Source: Clostridium thermobutyricum DSM 4928
GTDB taxonomy: Bacteria > Bacillota > Clostridia > Clostridiales > Clostridiaceae
DNA: 64,000 bases
NCBI RefSeq assembly: GCF_002050515.1
Contig: NZ_LTAY01000048.1
Span: forward strand, 155,990-219,989
Direction: 5' to 3'
The number at the start of each line of letters is the position of its first letter. Positions within the stretch are counted from its first letter, which is position 1. The position numbers and the translations under genes were made by a program. Below the pieces are notes generated by a model that did no database searches, had not been told where the DNA came from, and worked only from the letters and a program-made list of their open reading frames with translations. Positions 34,711-43,837 of this stretch are shown piece after piece.

Positions 34711-36414
34711 ATGAAAAGATTAAAAATTTTAATTTGTATTGGATGTGTTTTAAGTTTTAATGCTACTTCTGTTTTTGCTACTGGATTAAATTTAAATAAT
34801 ACTACTTCAAATAAAACTGAATTATCACAAAGTGTTGATGATAGAAATGATGAAAATTCTAATAAAGAAGATTCTAAGGCTGAAGAATCAAATGAATTTA
34901 AAAAGATTGAAGGAAATGTTTCACAAAATGAATTAGATGATGAAAGTTTAAAAATATCTTTAGATGATTTTTTAAATAATAAAGAAAAATATTCAAATGG
35001 GCCTCAATTATATTCATCAAATGAACAAAAAACAGTAAAAGTAAATGATTCACTTAATATAATAGAAACTAATTTTAATTGGAATGGAGAACTTGATTTA
35101 ACTAATAAACCTAAAAAATTAGTAATGCATCATATTGAAGCATCAAGACCAGGAAGTACTATTCCAGTTACTGATATACACAATTGGCATTTAAGTAATG
35201 GGTGGACAGGCATAGGATATCATTTTTATGTAACTAAAGATGGTAAAGTTTATAGAGGAAGACCTGAAAATGCAGTAGGAGCTCATGCAAAAGGAGTTAA
35301 TGCAGAGAGTATTGGAATTGCAGTAGAAGGTAAATATGATGTAGAAAATATGCCTGAAGCACAAAAGAAAAGTGTAATAAACTTAGGAAAATATTTAACT
35401 GAAAAATATAATATAAATACGATTTTAAAACATAAGGATGTTAATCCAACTGATTGCCCAGGAAAAAATTATCCTTTTGATTATATAAAAAATGAAATAT
35501 TAAAGCCTGTAGAAAAACCAGTGGAGCCTCAACCAACACCACCAGTAGAGGAGCCAAATACTAGACCAATAGTTGAAAGTGATTTAAAAGTTAAATATCA
35601 AGCACATGGACAAGACTATGCTTGGCAAAATCCAGTTTATGATGGACAATTAGCAGGAACAACTGGTCAGTGGAGAAGAATGGAAGGAATAAAAATAAAT
35701 TTAGAAAATGCTCCACAAGATTTAGGAATTACTTATAGAACTCATTCTGCATATGATAATGGATGGAGAAGCTGGAAATCTGATGGAGAGCTTTCAGGAA
35801 CAACTGGAGAAGAAAGAAGAATGGAAGCTATCCAAATAAAATTAACAGGAAAAATGGCTAAAAATTATGATATAAAATATAGAGTTCATGTTGCAGATTA
35901 TGGATGGATGCCATGGGTTAAAAATGGAGAAACAGCAGGAACTATGGGAGAAGCTAGAAGAATAGAAGCAATAGAAATAAAACTTGAATCTAGCAATGCT
36001 ATTGGAGTTGAATATACTGGACATGGACAAGATTATGCTTGGCAAAAATCTAAGAGAGATGGACAATTAGCAGGAACAACTGGTCAATGGAGAAGATTAG
36101 AAGGAATAAAAATAAATTTAAAAAATGCACCAGCTGGAATGGGAATTAGATATTCAACACATTCTGCATATGATAATGGATGGAGAGAATGGAAAAAGAA
36201 TGGAGAGCTTTCAGGAACAACTGGAGAAGGAAGAAGAATGGAAGCAATAAAGATTGAACTTACTGGACCAGGTTCAGAATTATATGATATAGAGTATAGA
36301 GCACATGGAGCAGATTATGCATGGCAACCTTGGGTTAAAAACGGAGCTATGGCAGGAACTATGGGCAAAGGATTAAGAATGGAAGGCTTAGAAATTAGAA
36401 TAGTTAAAAAATAA
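34711..36414 (+). CDS. Secreted amidase (Amidase_2/PGRP) with six ChW repeats
   Basis: This 567-residue protein has a signal peptide (~1-24, ending SVFA), an acidic Ser/Asn/Lys-rich spacer to ~110, an Amidase_2 catalytic domain (~125-265) and six clostridial hydrophobic-W (ChW) repeats (~290-567). Zinc ligands are expected in VMHHIEAS and in HKDVNPTDCPGK. The ChW repeats carry GW/AW and GTTG/GTMG cores and form two triads in ABC-ABC order with a 139-residue period. It would cleave peptidoglycan amide bonds at the surface while ChW repeats bind wall or cell-surface partners. The promoter region has ATGTTACAAT. Confidence 0.93.
   Translation: MKRLKILICIGCVLSFNATSVFATGLNLNNTTSNKTELSQSVDDRNDENSNKEDSKAEESNEFKKIEGNVSQNELDDESLKISLDDFLNNKEKYSNGPQLYSSNEQKTVKVNDSLNIIETNFNWNGELDLTNKPKKLVMHHIEASRPGSTIPVTDIHNWHLSNGWTGIGYHFYVTKDGKVYRGRPENAVGAHAKGVNAESIGIAVEGKYDVENMPEAQKKSVINLGKYLTEKYNINTILKHKDVNPTDCPGKNYPFDYIKNEILKPVEKPVEPQPTPPVEEPNTRPIVESDLKVKYQAHGQDYAWQNPVYDGQLAGTTGQWRRMEGIKINLENAPQDLGITYRTHSAYDNGWRSWKSDGELSGTTGEERRMEAIQIKLTGKMAKNYDIKYRVHVADYGWMPWVKNGETAGTMGEARRIEAIEIKLESSNAIGVEYTGHGQDYAWQKSKRDGQLAGTTGQWRRLEGIKINLKNAPAGMGIRYSTHSAYDNGWREWKKNGELSGTTGEGRRMEAIKIELTGPGSELYDIEYRAHGADYAWQPWVKNGAMAGTMGKGLRMEGLEIRIVKK
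35590..36411 (+). repeat. Two tandem 417-bp triads of ChW repeats
   Basis: Bases 35590-36006 and 36007-36411 align with a 417-base offset. Repeat 1 matches 4 (GQDYAWQ, DGQLAGTTGQWRR), 2 matches 5 (HSAYDNGWR, NGELSGTTGE-like) and 3 matches 6 (VKNG, AGTMG). The triad was duplicated as a block. Confidence 0.9.
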
Positions 36415-36570
36415 TTAATCAACTTAGAAGTAGACTTTATAAAACTAAAATTTAATATTAAAAAATAACATCTTTATATTAAAATAAAAGTCTTATTTTA
36501 ACATAATATTAAAGTTATTACTAAAATATGTTAAAATGATTTTGGGTATTGAGTTTTAGGGGGAAAATTT

Positions 36571-37605
36571 ATGAGAAATATTTTAGTTACTGGTGGTATT
36601 GGTTATATTGGAAGTCATACTACTATTGAATTGTTAGAAAAAGATTATAATGTTGTTATATTAGATAATTTATCTAATAGTGATATAAGAATAAAAGACA
36701 GAATTGAAATATTAAGTGGGAAAAAAATAAAATTTTATGAAGGAGATATATTAGATAACTCTATTTTAAATAAAATTTTTGAAGGGGAAAATATAGATAC
36801 TGTAATTCATTTTGCAGCATATAAATCTGTTGGTGATTCTGTTAAAATGCCTTTAGAATATTATAATAATAATATTAATGGTACTGTGAATTTACTTAGA
36901 GCTATGAAGAGATATGACGTTAAAAATATTATCTTTAGTTCTTCTGCAACTGTATATGGAGAAGCAAAAGTTATGCCTGTATCTGAAAAAACACCTCTTA
37001 TGACACCAACGAATCCTTATGGAAAAACTAAAAGTATGATGGAAGAGATTTTAACTGATGTATATAAAAGTGATAACTCATGGAATGTTGTACTTTTAAG
37101 ATATTTTAATCCAGTTGGAGCACATAAAAGTGGATTAATTGGTGAGATGCCAAATGGAATTCCTAATAATCTTATGCCATATATTTCTAAAGTGGCTGCT
37201 GGAGAGCTTGAATATATAAGTGTTTTTGGAGATGATTATAAGACAATTGATGGAACCGGAGTAAGAGATTATATACATGTAGTTGATTTAGCAAGTGGAC
37301 ATGTTAAAGCTTTAAATAAAATAGAAGAAAAATGCGGATTAAAAATTTATAATCTTGGAACAGGAAATGGATATTCAGTTTTACAAGTTATAAAAGCATT
37401 TGAAAAAGCAGCTAATAAAAAAATAAATTATAAGATTGTAGAAAGAAGATCAGGAGATATAGGGACATGTTATGCAGATCCTAAATTGGCAAAAGAAGAG
37501 CTAGGATGGGAAGCAAAATACGAGATAGATAAAATGTGTGAAGATTTCTGGAGATGGCAATGCACTGGACTAAAATCTTTAATAGAAGATGAGGTATTAG
37601 TTTAA
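36571..37605 (+). CDS. galE: UDP-glucose 4-epimerase
   Basis: This 344-residue extended SDR interconverts UDP-glucose and UDP-galactose (or the N-acetyl forms). The NAD loop is GGIGYIGSHT, the catalytic pair lies in NPYGKTKSM (YxxxK) with SSSATVYG upstream, and RYFNPVGAHKSGLIGE and GDDYKTIDGTGVRDYIHVVD are GalE hallmarks. It is monocistronic with GGGGGAAAA as ribosome site and a terminator after. It would supply galactose-type donors to the polysaccharide clusters at both ends of the window. Confidence 0.95.
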   Translation: MRNILVTGGIGYIGSHTTIELLEKDYNVVILDNLSNSDIRIKDRIEILSGKKIKFYEGDILDNSILNKIFEGENIDTVIHFAAYKSVGDSVKMPLEYYNNNINGTVNLLRAMKRYDVKNIIFSSSATVYGEAKVMPVSEKTPLMTPTNPYGKTKSMMEEILTDVYKSDNSWNVVLLRYFNPVGAHKSGLIGEMPNGIPNNLMPYISKVAAGELEYISVFGDDYKTIDGTGVRDYIHVVDLASGHVKALNKIEEKCGLKIYNLGTGNGYSVLQVIKAFEKAANKKINYKIVERRSGDIGTCYADPKLAKEELGWEAKYEIDKMCEDFWRWQCTGLKSLIEDEVLV

Positions 37606-37636
37606 AAGAATTATATAAAAATAATATAGCTTTAAT

Positions 37637-37680
37637 AAAAAGGTGAGATTATCAAATTAAAAATCTCATCTTTTTATACC
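37637..37680 (+). terminator. Intrinsic terminator of galE
   Basis: AAAAAGGTGAGATT pairs with AATCTCATCTTTTT (one G-U pair) and T-rich sequence follows. Confidence 0.85.
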
Positions 37681-37760
37681 TATAAATAATTTTATTAATA
37701 GTACCTTTAAAATAAATAGTAAATTAAAATTATGATATAAAAAAATAAATACCCAGTTTG

Positions 37761-37789
37761 TTGACACTATTTATTTTAAATGTTAGGCT
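37761..37789 (+). promoter_or_regulatory. Promoter of the cobalamin-controlled operon
   Basis: A consensus -35 TTGACA is at 37761-37766; a weak -10 (TAGGCT) lies 17 bases on at 37784-37789, just before the riboswitch. Confidence 0.5.
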
Positions 37790-37794
37790 TTAAA

Positions 37795-38110
37795 GGATGA
37801 AAATTAGACTAATTTAGGTTTTATAAGAATTTTTATTAGATTTTCTTATAAATTAAAAGGGAAGTTTGGGTGTAAATCCCACGCGGTCCCGCCGCTGTAA
37901 TAGATGAGTTTTTCTATAATTATGCCACTGTCTTAAAGATGGGAAGGTTTAGAAAATACTATGACTCTTAAGCCAGAAGACCTGCCTAAATTTTTTAAAC
38001 ACATTATCACTACGGAGTATAGGGAGGTGTAATTAAAGAAGCTTTAATTTAATAGATTAAGGCATTTTTAGTGAACTCTTTAACTAGTGTATAGTTAAGA
38101 GTTTTTTTAT
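37795..38110 (+). promoter_or_regulatory. Cobalamin (B12) riboswitch with terminator platform
   Basis: The conserved core is clear. GGGAAGTTTGGGTGTAAATC begins at about 37859, followed by the GCGGTCCCGCCGCTGTAA block to 37900; then GCCACTG is at 37924-37930, and the B12 box AGCCAGAAGACCTGCC is at 37971-37986. A terminator hairpin (AACTCTTTAACTA at 38074 with TAGTTAAGAGTT ending 38103, one bulged T, then seven T) comes before the first gene. Binding of a cobalamin would favour termination and turn off the ABC importer downstream. Confidence 0.95.
38074..38110 (+). terminator. Riboswitch-controlled terminator
   Basis: A 12-bp stem with one bulged T and a seven-T tail lies 42 bases before the importer start. 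It is the expression platform of the cobalamin riboswitch. Confidence 0.85.
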
Positions 38111-38151
38111 TTTTATTAATTTTATTTTAAAGAGTTTAAGGGAGTTTAATA

Positions 38152-39177
38152 ATGAAAAACAAATGGATTAAGATTATATCTTTAGTTGTTATTTTAACTT
38201 GTATTATTGGAGTTTTTGTAGCATGTAAAGATAAAAAAGATGTAAAAAATACAACACAAACAGAAACAGTTACTAAAGAAAAGGGATATCCTGTAACAAT
38301 TGATACTTATAGTTATGATGGAAAAGTTATAAAAGAAACTTTTGATAAAGCACCTTCAAGAGTTATAACAACAAATCAAACTGCAACTGAACTTTTATTA
38401 AAACTTGGATTAGGAGATAAAATTGTTGGGACAGCATATCTTGATAATCCAATATTACCTAGTTTAAAAGATGAATATTCAAAGCTTAAAGTTCTTTCTG
38501 ACAAATATCCAACAAAAGAACAAGCTTTAGGAGTAAATCCAGATTTTATTTTTGGATGGAGCACAGCTTTTGCACCAAAGGCTTTAGGAAGTATAGAATC
38601 ATGGAATGAACGTGGAGTAAATTGTTATGTTCAAAGAGATACTGCTAAAGTAGCTAGACCATATACTGTGAATAATTTCTTTATAGATGTAGAAAACTTA
38701 GGAAAAATATTTAATATTCAAAAAGAAACTACTAACTATGTAGATAATTTAAAAGCAGATTTAAAAGCTATTCAAGATAAAACTGATACATTAAAGGAAA
38801 AGAAAAAAGTTTTAATTCTTGAAGCACCTGAAAATGGAATGTATAGAGCATATGCTACAACAGATTTAGTTGGAGATATGGTAACTTTAGCTGGTGGAGT
38901 TGATCCAATTACTAAGCCTTGTAGTATAAGTGCAGAAGATATTATTAAATATAATCCAGATGCAATTATTCTTATTCATTATGGAAAAGGTCAAACTGAT
39001 TCAGATAATTCACTTAAAAATGTATTTTTAGATAATAAAGCTCTTCAAACAGTAACTGCTGTAAAAAATAAAGATATAATTTTAGCAGGACTTACAGAAA
39101 CTTGGGCTGGAGGAGTAAGAACAGTTCCTACAATTCAACGTTTTGCTAAAGAATTATATCCTAATTTATATAAATAA
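38152..39177 (+). CDS. btuF: Corrinoid-type ABC transporter substrate-binding lipoprotein
   Basis: This 341-residue protein has a lipoprotein signal (lipobox FVAC at ~22-25) and a class III periplasmic-binding fold: PSRVITTNQTATELLLKLG at the start of lobe 1 and GGVDPITKPCSISAEDII-like stretches in lobe 2. It captures ligand outside the cell for the permease-ATPase pair that follows. The cobalamin riboswitch directly upstream makes a corrinoid the likely ligand; by sequence alone an iron-siderophore or heme binder would also be possible. Confidence 0.88.
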   Translation: MKNKWIKIISLVVILTCIIGVFVACKDKKDVKNTTQTETVTKEKGYPVTIDTYSYDGKVIKETFDKAPSRVITTNQTATELLLKLGLGDKIVGTAYLDNPILPSLKDEYSKLKVLSDKYPTKEQALGVNPDFIFGWSTAFAPKALGSIESWNERGVNCYVQRDTAKVARPYTVNNFFIDVENLGKIFNIQKETTNYVDNLKADLKAIQDKTDTLKEKKKVLILEAPENGMYRAYATTDLVGDMVTLAGGVDPITKPCSISAEDIIKYNPDAIILIHYGKGQTDSDNSLKNVFLDNKALQTVTAVKNKDIILAGLTETWAGGVRTVPTIQRFAKELYPNLYK

Positions 39178-39188
39178 AAGGTGATAGC

Positions 39189-40244
39189 ATGATATTAAAA
39201 GATTTAAAAGGAAAAATAATATTTATTATACTTATAGGTATTCTTATATTAGTCTCTTTATTTTCAATGTCTATGGGTTCTTTAAAAATATCTTTTCGTG
39301 ATATTTATGAAATACTTGGAAATAAATTATTTAATTTAAGTTTATCACCTCATATCAAGCAGTCTACTGTAGATATAATATGGCAAATAAGATTTCCAAG
39401 AGTTATTTTAGGAGCAGTTGTTGGAATAGGACTTGCTCTTTGTGGAGTTGTTATGCAAGCTACTGTACAAAATCCACTAGCAGACCCTTATATTTTAGGA
39501 ATATCTTCAGGAGGAACTTTAGGGGCAACTTTTTCTGTTTTAGTTTTTTCTGTTTATTTTTCTTCAAGTAGTATAAGTCTTTCAATATCTGTAGCAGCTT
39601 TTATTGGGGCATTACTTTCTTCAATAGTTGTATTTAAAATATCAACTATTGGAGGAAGAATGACTCCTGTAAAACTTGTTTTATCAGGAGTTGTAGTTAA
39701 TTTTATTTGTACTGCTTTTTCAAGTCTTATGATATATATGTCTAATGATAATGGGGCAGTTAGAAGTATTTCAGATTGGACTATGGGAAGCTTAGCAGGA
39801 GCAACACTTAAAAATATAACTCTTCCTTTAATAAGTGTAATTTTAATTGGAGGATTTTTCTTAACTCAATCAAGAATATTAAACATAATGCTTTTAGGAG
39901 ATGAATCAGCTATAACTCTTGGAGTTGACTTAAATAAATATAGAAAAATTTATCTTTTATTAACTGCTTTTTTAACAGGAATAATGGTAGCATCTTGTGG
40001 AATAATTGGATTTGTTGGACTTGTTATACCTCACATTACTAGAAGTCTTGTTGGAACAAATCATAAGATAAATACTCCTTGTGCAATGCTTATAGGTGGA
40101 ATTTTCTTAATGCTTTCTGATATTGTTGCAAGAAGTTTATTAACTTCTATGGAACTTCCTATAGGAATTATAACTTCAATTATAGGAGCACCATTTTTCA
40201 TGTATATTTTAATTAAAAAATCCTATTCTTTTGGAGGTGCATAG
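39189..40244 (+). CDS. btuC: FecCD/BtuC-type ABC importer permease
   Basis: This 351-residue permease has about ten membrane segments and the FecCD family stretches RFPRVILGAVVGIGLALCG and VMQATVQNPLADPYILGISS near the N-terminus, with GFVGLVIPHITRSLVG-type coupling loop before the C-terminal helices. It forms the channel for the B12-type importer. AAGGTGATAGC precedes the start, 11 bases after the preceding stop. The operon and riboswitch support a corrinoid substrate. Confidence 0.92.
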   Translation: MILKDLKGKIIFIILIGILILVSLFSMSMGSLKISFRDIYEILGNKLFNLSLSPHIKQSTVDIIWQIRFPRVILGAVVGIGLALCGVVMQATVQNPLADPYILGISSGGTLGATFSVLVFSVYFSSSSISLSISVAAFIGALLSSIVVFKISTIGGRMTPVKLVLSGVVVNFICTAFSSLMIYMSNDNGAVRSISDWTMGSLAGATLKNITLPLISVILIGGFFLTQSRILNIMLLGDESAITLGVDLNKYRKIYLLLTAFLTGIMVASCGIIGFVGLVIPHITRSLVGTNHKINTPCAMLIGGIFLMLSDIVARSLLTSMELPIGIITSIIGAPFFMYILIKKSYSFGGA

Positions 40245-40247
40245 ATT

Positions 40248-41003
40248 ATGGAAATAGAAGCTATTGACGTTTCGATAGAATTAAATAAAAAAACTATAGT
40301 ATCTAATGCTAGCCTAAAATTAGAAAAAGGAAAATTTGTTGGAATAATTGGGCCAAATGGAAGTGGAAAATCTACATTACTTAAAGGTATATATAGAACT
40401 AATAAAATAAAGTCAGGAAAAGTTTTAATTAATGGAAAAGATTTAAATGATATTTCCATTAAAGAATTTTCTAAAAGAGTTGGAGTGCTTGGTCAATTTA
40501 ATAATGTAGCTTTTGATATTCCTGTATTACAAATGGTTTTAATGGGAAGAAATCCACATAAAGGGCTTCTTGAAAGTGATTCTAAAGAAGATTTAGATAT
40601 AGCTTTAAAAGCTTTAGAAAAAGTAGGAATGTTAGATTCAAAAGATAAAAGCTTTTTTAGTCTTTCAGGTGGAGAAAAGCAAAGAGTATTATTAGCTAGA
40701 GTTTTAGCTCAAGAGGTAGATATTTTAATTTTAGATGAGCCAACAAATCATTTAGATATTCAATATCAAATTCAAATATTAAATATAGTAAAAGAATTAA
40801 AAGGAAGTGTTATAGTTGCACTTCATGATTTAAACTTAGCAGCAATGTACTGTGATTATATTTATGTTATGAATAATGGAGAGATTATAAAAGAAGGGAC
40901 TCCAAAAGAAGTATTAACAAAAGAGTTTATAAAGGAAGTTTATAAAGTTGAATGTAAAGTATATGAAGATGAAGAGTCTTTGTATATAAGATTTAAAAAA
41001 TAA
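40248..41003 (+). CDS. btuD: BtuD-type ABC importer ATPase
   Basis: This 251-residue ATPase drives the importer. Walker A is GPNGSGKST, the signature is LSGGEKQRVLLARVLAQ, Walker B plus catalytic Glu is ILILDEPTNHLD and the H-loop is ALHDLNLA. GGAGGT is a few bases upstream and the gene starts three bases after the permease stop. It is the last gene before a strong terminator. Confidence 0.93.
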   Translation: MEIEAIDVSIELNKKTIVSNASLKLEKGKFVGIIGPNGSGKSTLLKGIYRTNKIKSGKVLINGKDLNDISIKEFSKRVGVLGQFNNVAFDIPVLQMVLMGRNPHKGLLESDSKEDLDIALKALEKVGMLDSKDKSFFSLSGGEKQRVLLARVLAQEVDILILDEPTNHLDIQYQIQILNIVKELKGSVIVALHDLNLAAMYCDYIYVMNNGEIIKEGTPKEVLTKEFIKEVYKVECKVYEDEESLYIRFKK

Positions 41004-41004
41004 A

Positions 41005-41045
41005 AAAAGCTTTATCTAGAATTTGTCTAGATAAAGCTTTTATAA
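41005..41045 (+). terminator. Strong terminator of the importer operon
   Basis: AAAAGCTTTATCTAGA (41005-41020) pairs perfectly with TCTAGATAAAGCTTTT (41026-41041) around five bases. Confidence 0.9.
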
Positions 41046-41235
41046 TATATAACTGTATATGAGATATGAATTTTGGATATTAGTTAAATGTAGAATAAAG
41101 TATTTTTAGTTTTTTTTATTTATAAGTATATATTTGTAAAAAATATATATGTAAATTTTTATTTGTTAATATATAATACATAATTATGACTTAAAATAAA
41201 GTGTAAAAAAGAAAAATTTTGGAGGAGGAATTCTT

Positions 41236-42192
41236 TTGAAAAGGGATTTAGTTAGCGTTGTAGTTCCTATGTATTTTGAAGAATTAGTTGCTCAAGAATG
41301 CTATAACAGATTAAAAAGTGTTATGGACAATATTGAAAACATTGATTATGAGCTTATATTTATAAATGATGGAAGTACAGATAAGACTTTAGATATACTA
41401 AAGGAAATTGCAAGGGAAGATATAAAAGTAAAAGTTATAAATTTTGCAAGAAATTTTGGACATCAATCAGCTGTAACTGCTGGATTATTTAATTGTTCAG
41501 GAGATGCAGTAGTTATTATTGATGCGGATTTACAAGACCCACCAGAGCTTATTCCTAAAATGTTAGAAAAATGGAAGGAAGGCTTTGATGTTGTTTATGG
41601 AAAAAGAGGTAAAAGAAAAGGTGAAAGTAAATTTAAACTTATAACAGCTAAATATTTTTATCGTTTCTTAGGAAAAATGTCTGATGTAAAAATTCCAAAA
41701 GACACAGGTGACTTTAGACTTATTGATAAATCAGTTGTAGAAGCATTTAGACAAATGCCAGAGCATAACAGATTTATAAGAGGAATGATTAGTTGGATAG
41801 GATTTAATCAAACTTACATAGAATATACACGTGATGAAAGATTTGCAGGAGAAACAAAATATCCTTTATCTAAGATGATTAAGTTTGCAAGTGATGGAAT
41901 CATAGCTTTCTCTTCAAAACCATTAAAGCTTATGACTGGATTTGGAATATTTGCAATAATAATTGCATTCTTAATATTTATATATGCAATAATAAGTAAA
42001 ATTTTCTTCCATACTAGTTTAGGTTGGACATCATTAATGTGTGTTATGGTATTCTTTGGAGGAGTTCAACTTATATCATTAGGAATTATAGGAGAATATA
42101 TTGGAAGAATATACGATGAGAGCAAGAGAAGACCTCTTTATTTAATAAAAGATAAGATAAATTTTGGAGGAATAGATGAACAAGAAAAGTAA
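41236..42192 (+). CDS. Polyprenyl-phosphate sugar synthase (GtrB/CsbB-like GT2), copy B
   Basis: This 318-residue DPM1-type GT2 is a close paralogue of the protein at 21422. The cores read the same through FINDGSTDKT, DADLQDPPELIP, GKRGKRKGESKFK and GMISWIGFNQTYIEYTRDER. The two C-terminal membrane segments are more diverged. The DNA differs at many synonymous sites, so protein identity reflects selection. The start is TTG with GGAGGAGG. It overlaps the next gene by 17 bases, exactly as in copy A, and probably makes the same lipid-linked sugar. Confidence 0.92.
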   Translation: MKRDLVSVVVPMYFEELVAQECYNRLKSVMDNIENIDYELIFINDGSTDKTLDILKEIAREDIKVKVINFARNFGHQSAVTAGLFNCSGDAVVIIDADLQDPPELIPKMLEKWKEGFDVVYGKRGKRKGESKFKLITAKYFYRFLGKMSDVKIPKDTGDFRLIDKSVVEAFRQMPEHNRFIRGMISWIGFNQTYIEYTRDERFAGETKYPLSKMIKFASDGIIAFSSKPLKLMTGFGIFAIIIAFLIFIYAIISKIFFHTSLGWTSLMCVMVFFGGVQLISLGIIGEYIGRIYDESKRRPLYLIKDKINFGGIDEQEK

Positions 42193-43654
42193 GATTGATA
42201 TAGCCTCAATATTACTTATTATATTTAATGCTATATTTATTGTTTCAATAGCTTTTGCTCTTTCATGTGGAGTAATTAAGCCATATTATAAAGAATTAAA
42301 TAAAATAAGTATTATTATTATGGCAATAGTAGAGCTTATAGTATTTTTAGTATTTATTTTTATTTCTAAAAAATTAAGTAAAAAATCTTTAAAGATATTA
42401 TCTATAATAAATATATGTGTATTTTTATTATTGCTAATTATTTTTGGATTTGTATTAGCTGTTACACCGACTTGGGATTTTAGAGAGGTATATCATACCG
42501 CAATTTTAAAAGCACAAAATAAAATTACGTATTTTCCAAAATATTATTATGTAATGTATCCAAATAATATTTTTGTAACTGCCATTTGGTCATGGGTTTA
42601 TAAACTGTTTGGAATGTTATCAATAAGCTATTTATATGGATCAATTACTATAAATATAATTCTAATATTTGCAAGTATTGTAGTAACATATTTTTTAATA
42701 AAAGATATATATGGATTAAGAGTAGCTACAGTTTCAAGCTTTTTATTTTTAATAGCAACTCCATTATATGCATATGCACCAATATTCTATACAGATACTT
42801 TAACTATGATATTCTTACCTGTTGCATATCTAATATATAGAAAGTATTTAAAATATGAAAAATGGAAATATCTAATTATAATAGGGGTTTTAAGTGCTAT
42901 AGGAGTTGGAATTAAAAACAATATTTGTATAGGGATAATTGCATTAGCTATATTTGCAATATTTGAACTTAGAAACATAAAGAAACTTTTAAAATTTTAT
43001 ATTGGAATTGGAGTTAGCTTTTTAATAATAACATCTATAATAAACGGAATTTGCCAAGCAAATATTCCAATAAAATTAGATCAAGCCGGATTCCCTTATA
43101 CTCATTGGATAATGATGGGGCTAAAAGGAGATGGGTCATGGAACCAAGAAGATGTAACTTCATGTTTAAAAGCAGGACCTAACAAAGAAAATATTAAAAT
43201 TTTTACTGAAAAAGTTATAAAAGAAAGATTAGATGCATATGGTTTTGATGGCTTAGTAAATCACTTAATTCGTAAGAATGAATTTACTTGGGGAGATGGA
43301 ACAGAATACGCGACATTTTATCTTAAAATGGAACCAAAACATAGAGGACGTATGTATCAATATGTAGTTGGAGATAAAAATTACAACTTCTTATTATTCT
43401 CACAAGGTACTCAATTATTTATGTTAGCACTTATTATTATAGGGTCAATAGGATTATTTAAAGATAGAAAAAATCATGCTATGATGTTTAATATTTGTAT
43501 TTTTGGAGTATTCGTATTTTTAATGATTTGGGAGACTTGTCCAAGATATTTATTATGTGTACTTCCAATAATGCTTGCAAGTGCTAGTAATGGTATTAAT
43601 AATCTGATGAAGTTAGGTATATTTAAAGAAGAAAAAGTTGATGTAATAAAATAA
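42176..43654 (+). CDS. GT-C fold membrane glycosyltransferase, copy B
   Basis: This 492-residue polytopic protein is a paralogue of the GT-C genes at 19957 and 43838. Shared features are YPNNIF, PIFYTDTLTMIFLP, GIKNNICIG, THWIMMGL, VIKERLDAYG and TWGDG, with about 11-12 membrane segments. It should use the lipid-linked sugar from the overlapping synthase to modify an outer acceptor. Compared with copy A the N-terminal third is quite different, which may reflect a different acceptor. The ribosome site GGAGG lies within the synthase gene. Confidence 0.82.
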   Translation: MNKKSKIDIASILLIIFNAIFIVSIAFALSCGVIKPYYKELNKISIIIMAIVELIVFLVFIFISKKLSKKSLKILSIINICVFLLLLIIFGFVLAVTPTWDFREVYHTAILKAQNKITYFPKYYYVMYPNNIFVTAIWSWVYKLFGMLSISYLYGSITINIILIFASIVVTYFLIKDIYGLRVATVSSFLFLIATPLYAYAPIFYTDTLTMIFLPVAYLIYRKYLKYEKWKYLIIIGVLSAIGVGIKNNICIGIIALAIFAIFELRNIKKLLKFYIGIGVSFLIITSIINGICQANIPIKLDQAGFPYTHWIMMGLKGDGSWNQEDVTSCLKAGPNKENIKIFTEKVIKERLDAYGFDGLVNHLIRKNEFTWGDGTEYATFYLKMEPKHRGRMYQYVVGDKNYNFLLFSQGTQLFMLALIIIGSIGLFKDRKNHAMMFNICIFGVFVFLMIWETCPRYLLCVLPIMLASASNGINNLMKLGIFKEEKVDVIK

Positions 43655-43666
43655 ATTCTAAGTTAG

Positions 43667-43704
43667 TTTTACTCTAGGCCAAAAAAGCTTAGAGTAAAAT
43701 TTTC
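43667..43704 (+). terminator. Hairpin terminator between GT-C copies B and C
   Basis: TTTTACTCTA and TAGAGTAAAA arms (with GGCC/GC next to the A-rich loop) form a stem and TTTTCT follows. It suggests copy C has its own promoter. Confidence 0.75.
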
Positions 43705-43837
43705 TAATTTAAAAATTTAGTATTAGTAATTAAGTGATGTATATATAATAAAATTGAATATAAAGTTTGGAGGTGTTTTTAAAAATAATTTAAAATAGTT
43801 AATTAGGCTAATTTTATTTTATTTTTAAAAAGAAATA

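Noticed and set aside
12256..36411. Regular repeats suggestive of a CRISPR array
   Set aside because: Periods of 27, 234 and 417 bases are multiples of three, in frame inside coding genes; there are no spacers and no cas genes.
21422..42192. Inverted synthase copies as recent duplication or active inversion sites
   Set aside because: Many synonymous differences are visible between the copies, so the DNA is not identical over long stretches; similarity is held by selection on the protein.
43777..43837. Weak inverted A/T sequence before GT-C copy C as an attenuator
   Set aside because: Arms mismatch in several places and consist only of A/T pairs; such structure is expected by chance here.
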